Assembly (NCBI GenBank): GCA_902776665.1
Contig: CACYQZ010000014.1
Coordinates: 1 to 52,107, forward strand
DNA length: 52,107 nt
Direction: 5' to 3'
From: an uncultured Prevotellaceae bacterium
Lineage (GTDB): Bacteria; Bacteroidota; Bacteroidia; Bacteroidales; Bacteroidaceae
In this document: piece by piece, positions 42,546 to 50,508 of the stretch
Position numbering within the stretch: position 1 is the stretch's first letter
Layout: every line of letters starts with the position of its first letter
Position numbers and translations under genes: made by a program
The notes under the pieces: model-generated
The model's database searches: none
What the model was told of the DNA's origin: nothing
The model's input: the letters and a program-made list of their open reading frames with translations, nothing else

Positions 42546-43256
42546 TTAATATTCATCAGTACTTTCATTATTGCCATAATCAGGAACCCATCCAATTTCA
42601 TGATTTTTCAAACGGTATGCATCTATCCGTTGTTGTTCTACAGTATATCCATCTCCAAAATCTGAGAAAAGAAAATCACACATCTGTCCACCTACTGATT
42701 TCAATTTATTTCGCTTTACATAGTCAAAAATCATCTCTTTCTCCAATTCTTGATGTGAGCGGACAATAGGTTCGCCTGTATCATCATCGCGCATGATGTG
42801 CTGAATATCCCATCCTAATTCATAAAAATATCTTGAGATGAATGAGAAGCGATGGCATCCCAAAGGGTCTGCTTCTGAGCACATGAGAGATACACGTCTG
42901 TTTTGATTCAATGCCTTATTTAGTCTATCAACTCCAGTTTTAAAATCTGGAGTTGTTACCCCAAATTCAAAATTTACCTGAGGCTTAGCCTCCTTTATTC
43001 CTTTTTTCACAAACTCTGTTTCTATTAAACAATCAGAACGTCTTGCTCCAAAATGTTTACCAAAAGGAACGTATAATACCCCATGATTATTAAGCCAGCT
43101 TTTAAGCGGTTCTTCGTTAAAATGTGGAGTGTATTTACTATAAGGCATACTTCTGACATCAAGAATGCAATCAATCCTTTGCGACATCAGGAGTTGAAAG
43201 AATTCTTCAATGTTTTGGTTTGAATGCCCTACTGAAAATAGCTGTCTTGCTTCCAT
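42546..43256 (-). CDS. DUF488 family protein A
   Basis: A 236-residue DUF488 protein, longer than its neighbour. It starts MEARQLFSVGHSNQNIEEFF, has ILDVRSMPYSKYTPHFN, and the C-S-E...C-H-R motif in SLMCSEADPLGCHRF. The last ~70 residues (EKEMIFDYVKRNKLKSVGG ... YTVEQQRIDAYRLKNHEIGW) extend beyond the core. The two copies are divergent, so they probably have separate roles or form a heterodimer. It starts five bases after the first DuOB gene. Confidence 0.88.
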   Translation of the reverse strand: MEARQLFSVGHSNQNIEEFFQLLMSQRIDCILDVRSMPYSKYTPHFNEEPLKSWLNNHGVLYVPFGKHFGARRSDCLIETEFVKKGIKEAKPQVNFEFGVTTPDFKTGVDRLNKALNQNRRVSLMCSEADPLGCHRFSFISRYFYELGWDIQHIMRDDDTGEPIVRSHQELEKEMIFDYVKRNKLKSVGGQMCDFLFSDFGDGYTVEQQRIDAYRLKNHEIGWVPDYGNNESTDEY

Positions 43257-43261
43257 ATTTA

Positions 43262-43930
43262 TTATGATGCAAAATCAATAACTCCTGCGACCAGCTTATA
43301 ATGCCAATCACAATGATTAACGCCTAACGATAATGTAAGATACAAATCGCCAGTATTTCTTTCTCCGCAGGTCTTTGTTCTTGAACGGAGTTCATTAATA
43401 TACCTTGTATCTGTCAACGGGAAATCATATTGAGTACCCTTGTAGATGAATTGAATACGATACTTTTCATGACCATAATCATCATATTGCATGGTGATTA
43501 TAGGACTTTCTGGTTTTATAAACATTAGAGAATAATTTCCTTCTTCAAATATTTCATTTGGGACAGCCTTCCCTCTGTTTCCAAAAATCAGAGTGTGCCA
43601 AGTGTCGCACAAATGATTGAGGTTTTGGATGTTTTGTCCCAGTCTCCCCACTTTCCTTATGGATGAGAAGTGGACATTCTCACAATGTGAACCGGTTGGT
43701 GCTGTATCAGTAACATCAACTGTGAGTATATCAAGCATGGTAAATGAACCAACCATATGCTCTGGCAGCCCGTTATCACCATTTGCCATAACAGGTCTAA
43801 TCCATTTGGGAAGACCATAGTTGTTCCTTACTATCGAAACACCAGAAGCAGTGTTTTGAATTTCAATACCAGCGAGACATCTGCCGCCATTTTTGTAGGA
43901 GTTGCCCATACAGATAATTTGCTTTTCCAT
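43262..43930 (-). CDS. DuOB-type (dual OB-fold) protein
   Basis: A 222-residue protein, start MEKQIICMGNSYKNGGRC, followed by LAGIEIQ. It aligns along its length with the first 218 residues of the 40885-42075 product: same NSYKxGGRCxAGIE opening, WIRPVM, IYKGTQYDFPLTDTRYI, and YLTLSLGVNHCDWHYKLVAGVI end. It matches what I know as the dual OB-containing domain, often next to DUF488; OB folds suggest nucleic-acid or nucleotide binding. ATG 43930 is chosen because a longer frame would run into the conserved module C. First gene of its operon. Confidence 0.78.
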   Translation of the reverse strand: MEKQIICMGNSYKNGGRCLAGIEIQNTASGVSIVRNNYGLPKWIRPVMANGDNGLPEHMVGSFTMLDILTVDVTDTAPTGSHCENVHFSSIRKVGRLGQNIQNLNHLCDTWHTLIFGNRGKAVPNEIFEEGNYSLMFIKPESPIITMQYDDYGHEKYRIQFIYKGTQYDFPLTDTRYINELRSRTKTCGERNTGDLYLTLSLGVNHCDWHYKLVAGVIDFAS

Positions 43931-43943
43931 AATCTTTGCTTTT

Positions 43944-44054
43944 AGTTTGTAAATTCTTGCTGCAAAGATATGGATAATATCAGTACCATACATCAAAATG
44001 GCAACATTGCCATGTAATGATAGCAAAATAGTGCAGTTGGAGCTGCAACGTTGC
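43944..44054 (-). promoter_or_regulatory. Regulatory module C (promoter plus two GCAACRTTGC palindromes)
   Basis: The third 111-bp copy: TATCTTTG at 43970-43963 (- strand), GCAACATTGC at 44001-44010 and GCAACGTTGC at 44045-44054, again 44 bp apart. It is the most diverged copy (13 differences from B by hand count), but both palindromes and the promoter box are unchanged, while substitutions fall between them. It lies 13 bases before the DuOB operon. Confidence 0.8.
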
Positions 44055-44069
44055 AAAGTGGTATGAAAT

Positions 44070-45410
44070 TTACTGCTTGTCATATTTCACAATGGGGATA
44101 TCCTCATATTCACAACCACAATGATAAGTCCTTACTCTTACAAACACCTTCGATTTGTCCAAACGAAGAATATACACGTTGCCATCTCTTTCCGGCTTGT
44201 ACTGGTCGGAATAAGTCAAATCGGGAATCTCATCGCTGATTTTACCCTTTATATGTGCAATGGTTGGCTTTATGTGTTTATCGCACGATACGGACAACCC
44301 TCTGGTACGCCCTTTATATGATCTTAGGGCTACATGGAAAAAGACTTCGTATTCTCTTGGTGTTAGACGTATTTTTTTCTCATTGCCTTCATCAAATTTG
44401 AAAGCCACTTGGTACCTTCCAGTTTTCATGTCCTGGCCTAAAAAGATGAGATTGGGGGCAATGGGAGGTGGGGCAACAAGGAAATCGAACAATGCTTTAT
44501 AGAATCCAAAATATTTGAATTGCCCCTTGCTGTCGCTAATGGTAATAGACTGGCGGATACTTACCTTGCTTTGATAGAATTCTAGGATATCATCCACCAA
44601 AGTGAGAATGCTTGAAGAAATGGGGATACACAAAAATTCTGTATAATACTGAACAGAACCACCCGCACTACAATAGGGAACAACAGATGTGCCTATATTA
44701 ATAAGTAGCGAAGGTGGTGTGTTGTGAAGTGCCTTTACCTGCAATCGCTCATACAGCACATTGCGGAAGAAATCAACTGTAGTTAAGTCGCACAATCTTT
44801 TATATACCTGCTGGATAAACGACTCTTCAAGATTGGGAGCCATGTAGCTGATGACATCCTTCACATATTGTTCGTTCATTCCACGGAACTCTTCAACCAT
44901 CTTGGGGATATAAATGAAGTTGAAACCACACAGACGAGTGATGGTAACCAAAAGTCTGAAGTGCTTCATCAGTTCCATATTACGTTCCTCATCGTAAGCA
45001 CTCTCCAGATATACCATATACTGGTCATTGAAACTTGCTTCTCCAGTTGGGCAAGAGATAAGATACGGTTTAGGTAAATGGTAGCCATTTCCAGTTTTCC
45101 TCTCGTCAATTAAACAATACTGAAGAGCAATCAGTAAAAGAGCCTCTCGAGGCACGCAAACATTATCACTTAGGGCAATGGTATAGATTTGATTGAAAAA
45201 GGATTTTCTATCTTTCATTGGAAGTTCCTTCAGCGTATTGACAGCGTCAGTAAAACGAATTTTACGAGCATCATTCATCTCTTGATGGGTGATGGCATAT
45301 CCAGACATGAGTCTCTTCATGTCTTTTATCTCGCTCTCTTCGATGATATTATCTGCTTTTATCATATCGCTGATAATACGAGCAATGGCTATTCTTAATT
45401 CACGTGTCAT
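44070..45410 (-). CDS. TerB-like protein with possible C-terminal winged-helix region
   Basis: A 446-residue cytosolic protein. Residues 1-~115 look like a TerB-type helical domain with acidic residues (RIISDMIKADNIIEESEIKDM ... NQIYTIALSDNVCVPREALLLIAL). The middle contains FNFIYIPKMVEEFRG and VVPYCSAGGSVQYYTEFL, unassigned. A late segment KIRLTPREYEVFFHVALRS resembles the recognition region of LuxR/OmpR-type winged helices. TerB domains occur in metal-linked stress and conflict systems and this alone does not mean tellurite resistance. It has its own promoter without GCAACRTTGC sites, making it a candidate sensor or regulator of the downstream modules. Confidence 0.7.
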   Translation of the reverse strand: MTRELRIAIARIISDMIKADNIIEESEIKDMKRLMSGYAITHQEMNDARKIRFTDAVNTLKELPMKDRKSFFNQIYTIALSDNVCVPREALLLIALQYCLIDERKTGNGYHLPKPYLISCPTGEASFNDQYMVYLESAYDEERNMELMKHFRLLVTITRLCGFNFIYIPKMVEEFRGMNEQYVKDVISYMAPNLEESFIQQVYKRLCDLTTVDFFRNVLYERLQVKALHNTPPSLLINIGTSVVPYCSAGGSVQYYTEFLCIPISSSILTLVDDILEFYQSKVSIRQSITISDSKGQFKYFGFYKALFDFLVAPPPIAPNLIFLGQDMKTGRYQVAFKFDEGNEKKIRLTPREYEVFFHVALRSYKGRTRGLSVSCDKHIKPTIAHIKGKISDEIPDLTYSDQYKPERDGNVYILRLDKSKVFVRVRTYHCGCEYEDIPIVKYDKQ

Positions 45411-45445
45411 TATTTATTTTTAGAGATTTAATCAAATTCAGCCCA

Positions 45446-45475
45446 CAAATATACAAAAAAAATCTGATTCACAAA
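45446..45475 (-). promoter_or_regulatory. Bacteroidota-type promoter of the TerB-like gene
   Basis: On the - strand TTTG (45475-45472), an 18-base spacer, and TATATTTG (45453-45446) lie 35 bases before the ATG. The spacer is slightly short of consensus. No GCAACRTTGC palindrome occurs here. Confidence 0.6.
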
Positions 45476-45512
45476 CACTTTGGCGCGAAAAATTTTTCCA
45501 CAAGCCTTGCGG

Positions 45513-46310
45513 TTATTGCCGATTTACCACCTCATCGAATCGTTCGCTGACTTCGACCATCCACACTGGAAGTCTTTTCATGGCTTGGAAGACGAGGGCA
45601 TCGGGCATTTTTTTATAATAGGCGTAGGCCATCGGGCCAGCAATGGCGGCGAGGGTGTCGGCATCGCCACCGAGGGAAATGGCGAGTTTGATGCAATCGA
45701 CGTAGTCTTCTGACTCGATGAAGCAGATGATGGCCGGGCCGACGGTACCTGCGCAGGTCGAATTGAAGGCGAAAGAGTCGTGGATCTCGGCGTATTTCTT
45801 ATTCGACCAGTCGGGATAATATTTGTCGAGGATGTGTTCGCGGATGAATTGCTTGTTTCGGCCATTTTTCAGGTGGAAAATGGCGAGGGCAGTGGCTTCT
45901 GCGCCCTTGAAACCTTCGGGGTGGTTGTGGGTGGGGGCTGCGGTTTCGTGTGCGAGGCGGATACATTCTTCTTTCGATTTTGCAAGCCATCCCGCGGGCG
46001 AACAGCGCATGGCGGAGCCGTTGCCCAGACTCCGATAGGGTTGGGGTTTGTGGCTGGCCATCCAGAGTTTGAATCTGCTGCCAAAACCTGCGTGGCGATG
46101 CTCGTTGGCGCATTTCCAGAGGTTCATCGTCATGTCGAGTTGGTCGATGAATGCCTCGGCGCAGGCGAAGGTCAGCACGGTGTCGTCGGTGAAGTGGGCG
46201 CGGCTGCTAAACATTTTCACTTGGTTGTAGTCCTTGGTGCGGTGCGCTCTGCCTTCATAGGCGCTACCGGCTATGTCGCCAATGGCGACGCTCATTAAAT
46301 AATTTTCCAT
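45513..46310 (-). CDS. ADP-ribosylglycohydrolase family protein
   Basis: A 265-residue all-helical hydrolase of the DraG/ARH group, which removes ADP-ribose from proteins, nucleic acids or small molecules with two Mg2+ ions. Metal-ligand motifs are present: GDIAGSAYEG near the start, FTDDTVLTFA (residues 40-49) and ISLGGDADTLAAIAGP near residue 215. The substrate cannot be told from sequence. It is GC-rich like the host genome and lies just outside the AT-rich island, upstream of its TerB gene on the same strand, so it is more likely a resident gene than part of the system. Confidence 0.9.
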   Translation of the reverse strand: MENYLMSVAIGDIAGSAYEGRAHRTKDYNQVKMFSSRAHFTDDTVLTFACAEAFIDQLDMTMNLWKCANEHRHAGFGSRFKLWMASHKPQPYRSLGNGSAMRCSPAGWLAKSKEECIRLAHETAAPTHNHPEGFKGAEATALAIFHLKNGRNKQFIREHILDKYYPDWSNKKYAEIHDSFAFNSTCAGTVGPAIICFIESEDYVDCIKLAISLGGDADTLAAIAGPMAYAYYKKMPDALVFQAMKRLPVWMVEVSERFDEVVNRQ

Positions 46311-46383
46311 ACAATTGTCGTTTTTGGTATTGCATAGGTCAGATGGAGTTGCTTTTCACGAAAAAACGATATTTCCCGAAAAA

Positions 46384-49300
46384 TCAGAAGCCGTCGAGTT
46401 CAAAATATTCGTCTTCGAGTTCGTAGCCGTCTTCTTTTTCCTTTTCATGTTTTTTGTCGTCTTTTTTCTGGTCTTTATCGTCCTTTTTGTTGGATTTGTC
46501 GTCTTTCTTGGCGTTTTTCGTGTCCTTTTTCGTGGTTTTATCGTCTTTTTTGACGAGTTCGTCTTCGTCGAGGATAATCAGCACGTCGTCATCGTCGTTC
46601 TTGGATTTTTGGGTCGTTTTTTCGTCGTCGAGGATGATGATTTCATCGTCGTTGGTGGTTTCGTCGTCGTCCAAAACGAAGATGTTGTCGTCGTTTTCAG
46701 TGTTTTTCGTTTCCTGTTGAACGGTGGTTTTTGTTTCTTGTTGAACGGCAGTTTTGGTTCCTTGCTCAGTGTTGGTTTTCGTTTCCACGACTGTGGTTTT
46801 TTCCTCTTTTTTCGGCTGACTGAGTTCATCGTCGTCGGCGACAAGAATTTCGTCGGGGTCCATCGTGGTTTTTGTCGAATTTTCTTCGGAAACAACGGTC
46901 GTCGAATTGTCCTCGGAAACGGTCGTGTTGTTTTCTTCAGAAACAACTGTCGTAGAATTGTTTTCTTCTTGAATAACAGTTGAATTGTCCTCTGAAACGA
47001 CCGTCGTTGAATTGTCTTCGGAAACGGTTGTCGTGGTTTCCTCGGGTACAATGATTTCCTCGCCCGAATCTTCGACGGGAATGTCGCCGTCATCGACTTC
47101 CAAGGTTTCGTCGGTATCCATATTCTCCACGTCGGAATCGCCTTCGTCATCGTCGCCATTGCGCTTGAAAACGGGCTCTTTCTCGTAACCGATTTCGGCT
47201 GGTTCGCTCAGCAACGGACGCTTGTCGATTTCGAGCGGAACGAAGTTTTCCTCGTAGAATTTCGCGTAGTCGTCGTAGCTGAACTGCCGCCCGAGCAACT
47301 CCAGATTCGGTTCACTGATAATTAGAATTCGCGAACCCTGCACGGAATCGTTTTCCGCCGTGTTTTTCACACCCATCGCCGCCAGAATATGCTCCTGCTG
47401 ATGCAACTGACGGGCGTATTGCAGTGCCTCGTCGTAGCTGAGGAAGCCGCTGACGCGCATGTGGCGCGGACCGTCCGTGTCCTCGATGCGGATGTCGAAG
47501 TCGCGCACCATAAAATTAGTGAAATTATAGCGTGCGAGTTCGAAAAGCAACTTGTTTTGGTCGATGGAATCGGGGTGGTAGGCGATGATGTAGAGGAATT
47601 TCTCGTTGCGCTCGGGCGAAAATTCGCGTACGGCCACCGAATCGCTGTCGCTGAGCACGACCGACCGCCGACTCCACACGTCGCCGAGGTCGAACTTTCC
47701 GCCGTGCAGCCGACGACCCTGTTTCACGCCGTTCACAATCATTCCAGCCATCTCGGCGAGTTTGCTCTGCGGGAATTTCTCGACCAACATCTGCATATCG
47801 GCCACACAGCCGCTACCGTCGCCGTTGTTGAGTTTGGAAAGTCCGTTGATGAAGATGAATTTGTCGCGATTCTGACCCATCGGGAAGCGTTCTTCCGAAA
47901 TGCGCGAATTGCCACGAACCTCACCGTAGCGGTCGGCCTTGAAAGCGTTGTAGGTGGCACCGTAGAGCGAGTCCTCGACCTGTTCGCCAAACTTCATCGT
48001 CTCTGCGAAATAGGGGTCGGTGAGCAGTGCCGTCCATTGACTTTCGGGATATTCGTTTTCGAGCCGACGGACGTAACTTTGGGCTAAATCGTGCTCGCCA
48101 CGCCGCGAATAAAGCAGGAACAAATGGTAATAGACATCGGCCATCTGCTCGAATTCGGGGAAGTCAGTCATCAGACGATTGAATTGCTTTTCGCTGAACG
48201 CCAGATGGTCGAGTTTATCCTTGAAAATGATGCCAGAATGATAGAGTCCGTCTTGAATGATGAGGTTGCTGGCCGCGACTTGTTCTTCGGTGAAGGGAAT
48301 CTGCGCCAAATAGTATTCGCGCTTGTGTGGGTCGTTCTGCGCACTGTCTTTCACCTGTTCCAACGAGTCTTGAATAGCCTCTTGTCGGGCAATTGAGTCG
48401 AGCATTTCCTGCGACATTTCCCGTTGGTCGATTCCACCCACCACCGTCTGGTTGGCGCGCTGCCAGTTATCGACATTCTCGCGCTTGCCCCACAGCCGTT
48501 CAAAACTCTGCTTGCCCTGCTGCACAGCCAATGGATTGTAAAAATACCATTTTCCGCTTTGTTGCTGGGTGTTGGGCGTGGGTTGTTGGTTGTTCGTCTG
48601 GTTGCGATTGCCCACCGCACCGTTTCGCTGCATCTGCTGGGCGGCGTTGGCCTCGTCTTGCTTGCGTTTCTCCTCTTTTTCCTTCTTTTTCAGGGCTTCG
48701 ATGACGCGGTCGATGGCGGCATTGCGGTCTTTCTCGCTCATTTTCGCCAGAAGTTGCAACGAATCTTGCAAATGAATCGCGTCGGTGTAGGGGCCGAGTT
48801 CGTCGAGCACCTTCGACCGCTGCGCCAGTTGTTCGTAGTCCTTGCGCTCCTTGTCGAGCAGTCCGATGGCCTCGCCGTAGCATCGCTGTGCGTCGCTGAA
48901 CTTCTCCTTCAACCAATAAAGGTCGCCGAGTTTCAAGAGCAGAACGCCCTTTTCGATACCGCTCCGCGTGGCTTTCTCGTTGCCTTTTTCGTAGGCGGAA
49001 ATGGCCTGCATCGTGTCGCGTTGCGACAAATAAATGTTGCCGATGGCATAATAGACTTGGTCGAGATAATCCTTGTTCTTGTCCGATGCCGCCATTCGCT
49101 TCAGACGACTGATCATCGCCTTCGACTGACTCCCAGCCATTACCTCGGTCATCGCGATTCGGGCATTGAACTCGATTTCGTAGGGCGGATTCTGCGCAAT
49201 CACCTTTTTATAAGCCTTGTAAGCCTCCTCGCGATGGCCCAATTCCGATTCCAACTGTCCCAAAAGATAGTATTCGCGGGCCTTCTGGCGCTTTCGACCC

Positions 49301-50022
49301 TCGTGTTTGATGACTTTTTTCAAATACGGCACCGCCTCGGCATAGTCGCCCGTGTGGATGTAGTAGTCGGCCATCGTGTAGTCCCATTCCTTCTGCGCCC
49401 GCCAGTGAATCGAGTCGCGACGCATATTGCGAATCACGTCCTCGGCGTCGTAAATCCAGTCTTGTTCGATGTAGCACTTCGCCAGCCACGCCCTCGCACG
49501 GCCATAAATCGCTGGCTGCGACTGGTAGAGCCGACTCATATAGTTAAACGTCGAAGCGGCCTCGTCGAAAGCACCTTTGTAGAACTGCGACCGCCCCATC
49601 AGCAGCCACGCCTTCCAGAGAAACGGGTTGTATTCCTTGCGCGAGAGCCATTCGAGATCGCGCTCCGTCTTGCGCCGTTTCTTCGTCCATTCGGGTCGTT
49701 TTTTGATGCTGTGCAGTTTGATGGCTTTTTGGCATTTTTCGATGGCCTTTTCGTAGTTTCCCTTGCCCGTCTCGCGGCTGTTTTTGTTGCCGACGGTGTA
49801 GAGCGGAATCATCTCCGTGAAATTGTCTTTGTTGCCGTTTTCCTTCTCGGTCGAAGCATCGATGTAGGCCAGCGAAGCATTGTAATACGTGTTGTAGCGA
49901 GCATTAAACGAGTGCCACCAACGGCTCTTCGCAGTGTTTTTCTGCGTAGAACAACCTGCCACCAATCCTGTCAGAATCAGCAGCAAGAATGAAGCGATTT
50001 TTCCCGTTTGATGCCGTCGCAT
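46384..50022 (-). CDS. porW: PorW/SprE-like TPR lipoprotein of the type IX secretion system
   Basis: A 1212-residue lipoprotein: signal peptide with lipobox LVAGC (Cys24), then the conserved WWHSFNARYNTYYNASLAYIDA segment typical of PorW/SprE. A long series of tetratricopeptide repeats (about 100-430, e.g. AREYYLLGQLESELGHREEAYKAYKKVIAQ) follows, then a second helical region with ALYHSGIIFKDKLDHLAFSEK-type repeats and a FLYIIAYHPDSIDQNKLLFELARYNF domain. The last ~250 residues are low complexity (VVSEDNSTT-type units, then Lys/Asp-rich). In P. gingivalis and F. johnsoniae this protein links the outer-membrane T9SS to the motor complex. It is 28 bases after the 50051 gene. Confidence 0.88.
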   Translation of the reverse strand: MRRHQTGKIASFLLLILTGLVAGCSTQKNTAKSRWWHSFNARYNTYYNASLAYIDASTEKENGNKDNFTEMIPLYTVGNKNSRETGKGNYEKAIEKCQKAIKLHSIKKRPEWTKKRRKTERDLEWLSRKEYNPFLWKAWLLMGRSQFYKGAFDEAASTFNYMSRLYQSQPAIYGRARAWLAKCYIEQDWIYDAEDVIRNMRRDSIHWRAQKEWDYTMADYYIHTGDYAEAVPYLKKVIKHEGRKRQKAREYYLLGQLESELGHREEAYKAYKKVIAQNPPYEIEFNARIAMTEVMAGSQSKAMISRLKRMAASDKNKDYLDQVYYAIGNIYLSQRDTMQAISAYEKGNEKATRSGIEKGVLLLKLGDLYWLKEKFSDAQRCYGEAIGLLDKERKDYEQLAQRSKVLDELGPYTDAIHLQDSLQLLAKMSEKDRNAAIDRVIEALKKKEKEEKRKQDEANAAQQMQRNGAVGNRNQTNNQQPTPNTQQQSGKWYFYNPLAVQQGKQSFERLWGKRENVDNWQRANQTVVGGIDQREMSQEMLDSIARQEAIQDSLEQVKDSAQNDPHKREYYLAQIPFTEEQVAASNLIIQDGLYHSGIIFKDKLDHLAFSEKQFNRLMTDFPEFEQMADVYYHLFLLYSRRGEHDLAQSYVRRLENEYPESQWTALLTDPYFAETMKFGEQVEDSLYGATYNAFKADRYGEVRGNSRISEERFPMGQNRDKFIFINGLSKLNNGDGSGCVADMQMLVEKFPQSKLAEMAGMIVNGVKQGRRLHGGKFDLGDVWSRRSVVLSDSDSVAVREFSPERNEKFLYIIAYHPDSIDQNKLLFELARYNFTNFMVRDFDIRIEDTDGPRHMRVSGFLSYDEALQYARQLHQQEHILAAMGVKNTAENDSVQGSRILIISEPNLELLGRQFSYDDYAKFYEENFVPLEIDKRPLLSEPAEIGYEKEPVFKRNGDDDEGDSDVENMDTDETLEVDDGDIPVEDSGEEIIVPEETTTTVSEDNSTTVVSEDNSTVIQEENNSTTVVSEENNTTVSEDNSTTVVSEENSTKTTMDPDEILVADDDELSQPKKEEKTTVVETKTNTEQGTKTAVQQETKTTVQQETKNTENDDNIFVLDDDETTNDDEIIILDDEKTTQKSKNDDDDVLIILDEDELVKKDDKTTKKDTKNAKKDDKSNKKDDKDQKKDDKKHEKEKEDGYELEDEYFELDGF
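46390..47160 (-). repeat. low-complexity repeat region encoding the PorW C-terminal tail
   Basis: Degenerate GAA/AAC/ACG/GTT-type units encode about eight SEDNSTTVV / SEENNTT-like repeats, followed by a Lys/Asp-rich stretch (KKDDKDQKKDDKK). This part probably varies in length between strains by slippage. Confidence 0.65.
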
Positions 50023-50050
50023 ACACCTTAATAACGCGATTTTTGCGATT

Positions 50051-50452
50051 TTATTGCTTTTGCATGAGCAAAATCACCTCATCGCGAAGTTCGTTGGGCA
50101 GTTCGATGCCGCGTAGGGTGAGGCTGCGGCTCCACGCGGCCACTTCGTCGGGCTGCATCGTGTGGAGAACGTAGGCGAACTGTTCGATTTCGTCGTCAGA
50201 ATAGCTGTTGGCGGCGCGATTCTTGAAGCGGTCGAGTTCCTCGTCGTCGAAATATTCGACGGGTTTCACGGCGGCCTCCATCGCGCAAAGTTGTTCGCAC
50301 TTCGGCGTTTCGGGCGTGCACGTGGCGCAGTCGCCCTCGCCCACGACAATGGGTTCTTCGGTGCCGTCGGCGCGACGATTTTTGCCGAAAACAAAGGCGA
50401 GAATGCCCAGCGCCAACAGCGCAATCAGGGATATCAATGTATAGTTTATCAT
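50051..50452 (-). CDS. Small membrane-anchored Cys-rich protein, function unknown
   Basis: A 133-residue protein with one N-terminal transmembrane helix (MINYTLISLIALLALGILAFVF). A four-Cys cluster (GDCATCTPETPKCEQLCAME) could bind metal or form disulfides. The helical C-terminal domain contains EYFDDEELDRFKNRAANSY, FAYVLHTMQPDEVAAWSRSL and a GIELPNELRDEVILLM end. I recall similar short proteins in Bacteroidales, some loosely called phospholipases, with no proof. ATG 50452 is preferred because upstream codons are repeat-derived spacer. It lies between aroA and porW in one operon. Confidence 0.72.
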   Translation of the reverse strand: MINYTLISLIALLALGILAFVFGKNRRADGTEEPIVVGEGDCATCTPETPKCEQLCAMEAAVKPVEYFDDEELDRFKNRAANSYSDDEIEQFAYVLHTMQPDEVAAWSRSLTLRGIELPNELRDEVILLMQKQ

Positions 50453-50472
50453 ATTTTGAAGGAATATTATGC

Positions 50473-50508
50473 TCCTCACCCTTCTGGGGGAGGTTGGGAG
50501 GGGGCTTG
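50473..50508. repeat. G-rich dispersed repeat at the aroA 3' end
   Basis: CTCACCC and TCTGGGGGAGGTTGGGAG followed by GGGCT is of a type I associate with dispersed intergenic repeats in Bacteroidota. The last eight aroA codons (PSQPPPEG) and its stop at 50476 lie inside it, so it supplies the protein's end. Confidence 0.5.

Noticed and set aside
39712-44054. CRISPR-like array from the three repeats
   Set aside because: Copies are 111 bp, about 1 and 3.2 kb apart, each before a gene; no short regular repeats with spacers and no cas genes.
39687-44083. Shared N-terminal peptide (HGNVAIL...HIFAARIYKL) in three reading frames
   Set aside because: It is the translation of the repeated regulatory module; in module A it is out of frame with the downstream gene, and the usual start codons lie after it.
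44070-45410. Tellurite-resistance operon because of the TerB-like domain
   Set aside because: No terA/C/D/E/Z genes are present; TerB domains are widespread in other systems.
45513-46310. ADP-ribosylglycohydrolase as a component of the defence island (toxin-antitoxin-like)
   Set aside because: It has host-like GC content, no linked ADP-ribosyltransferase, and lies outside the composition step; kept only as a neighbour.
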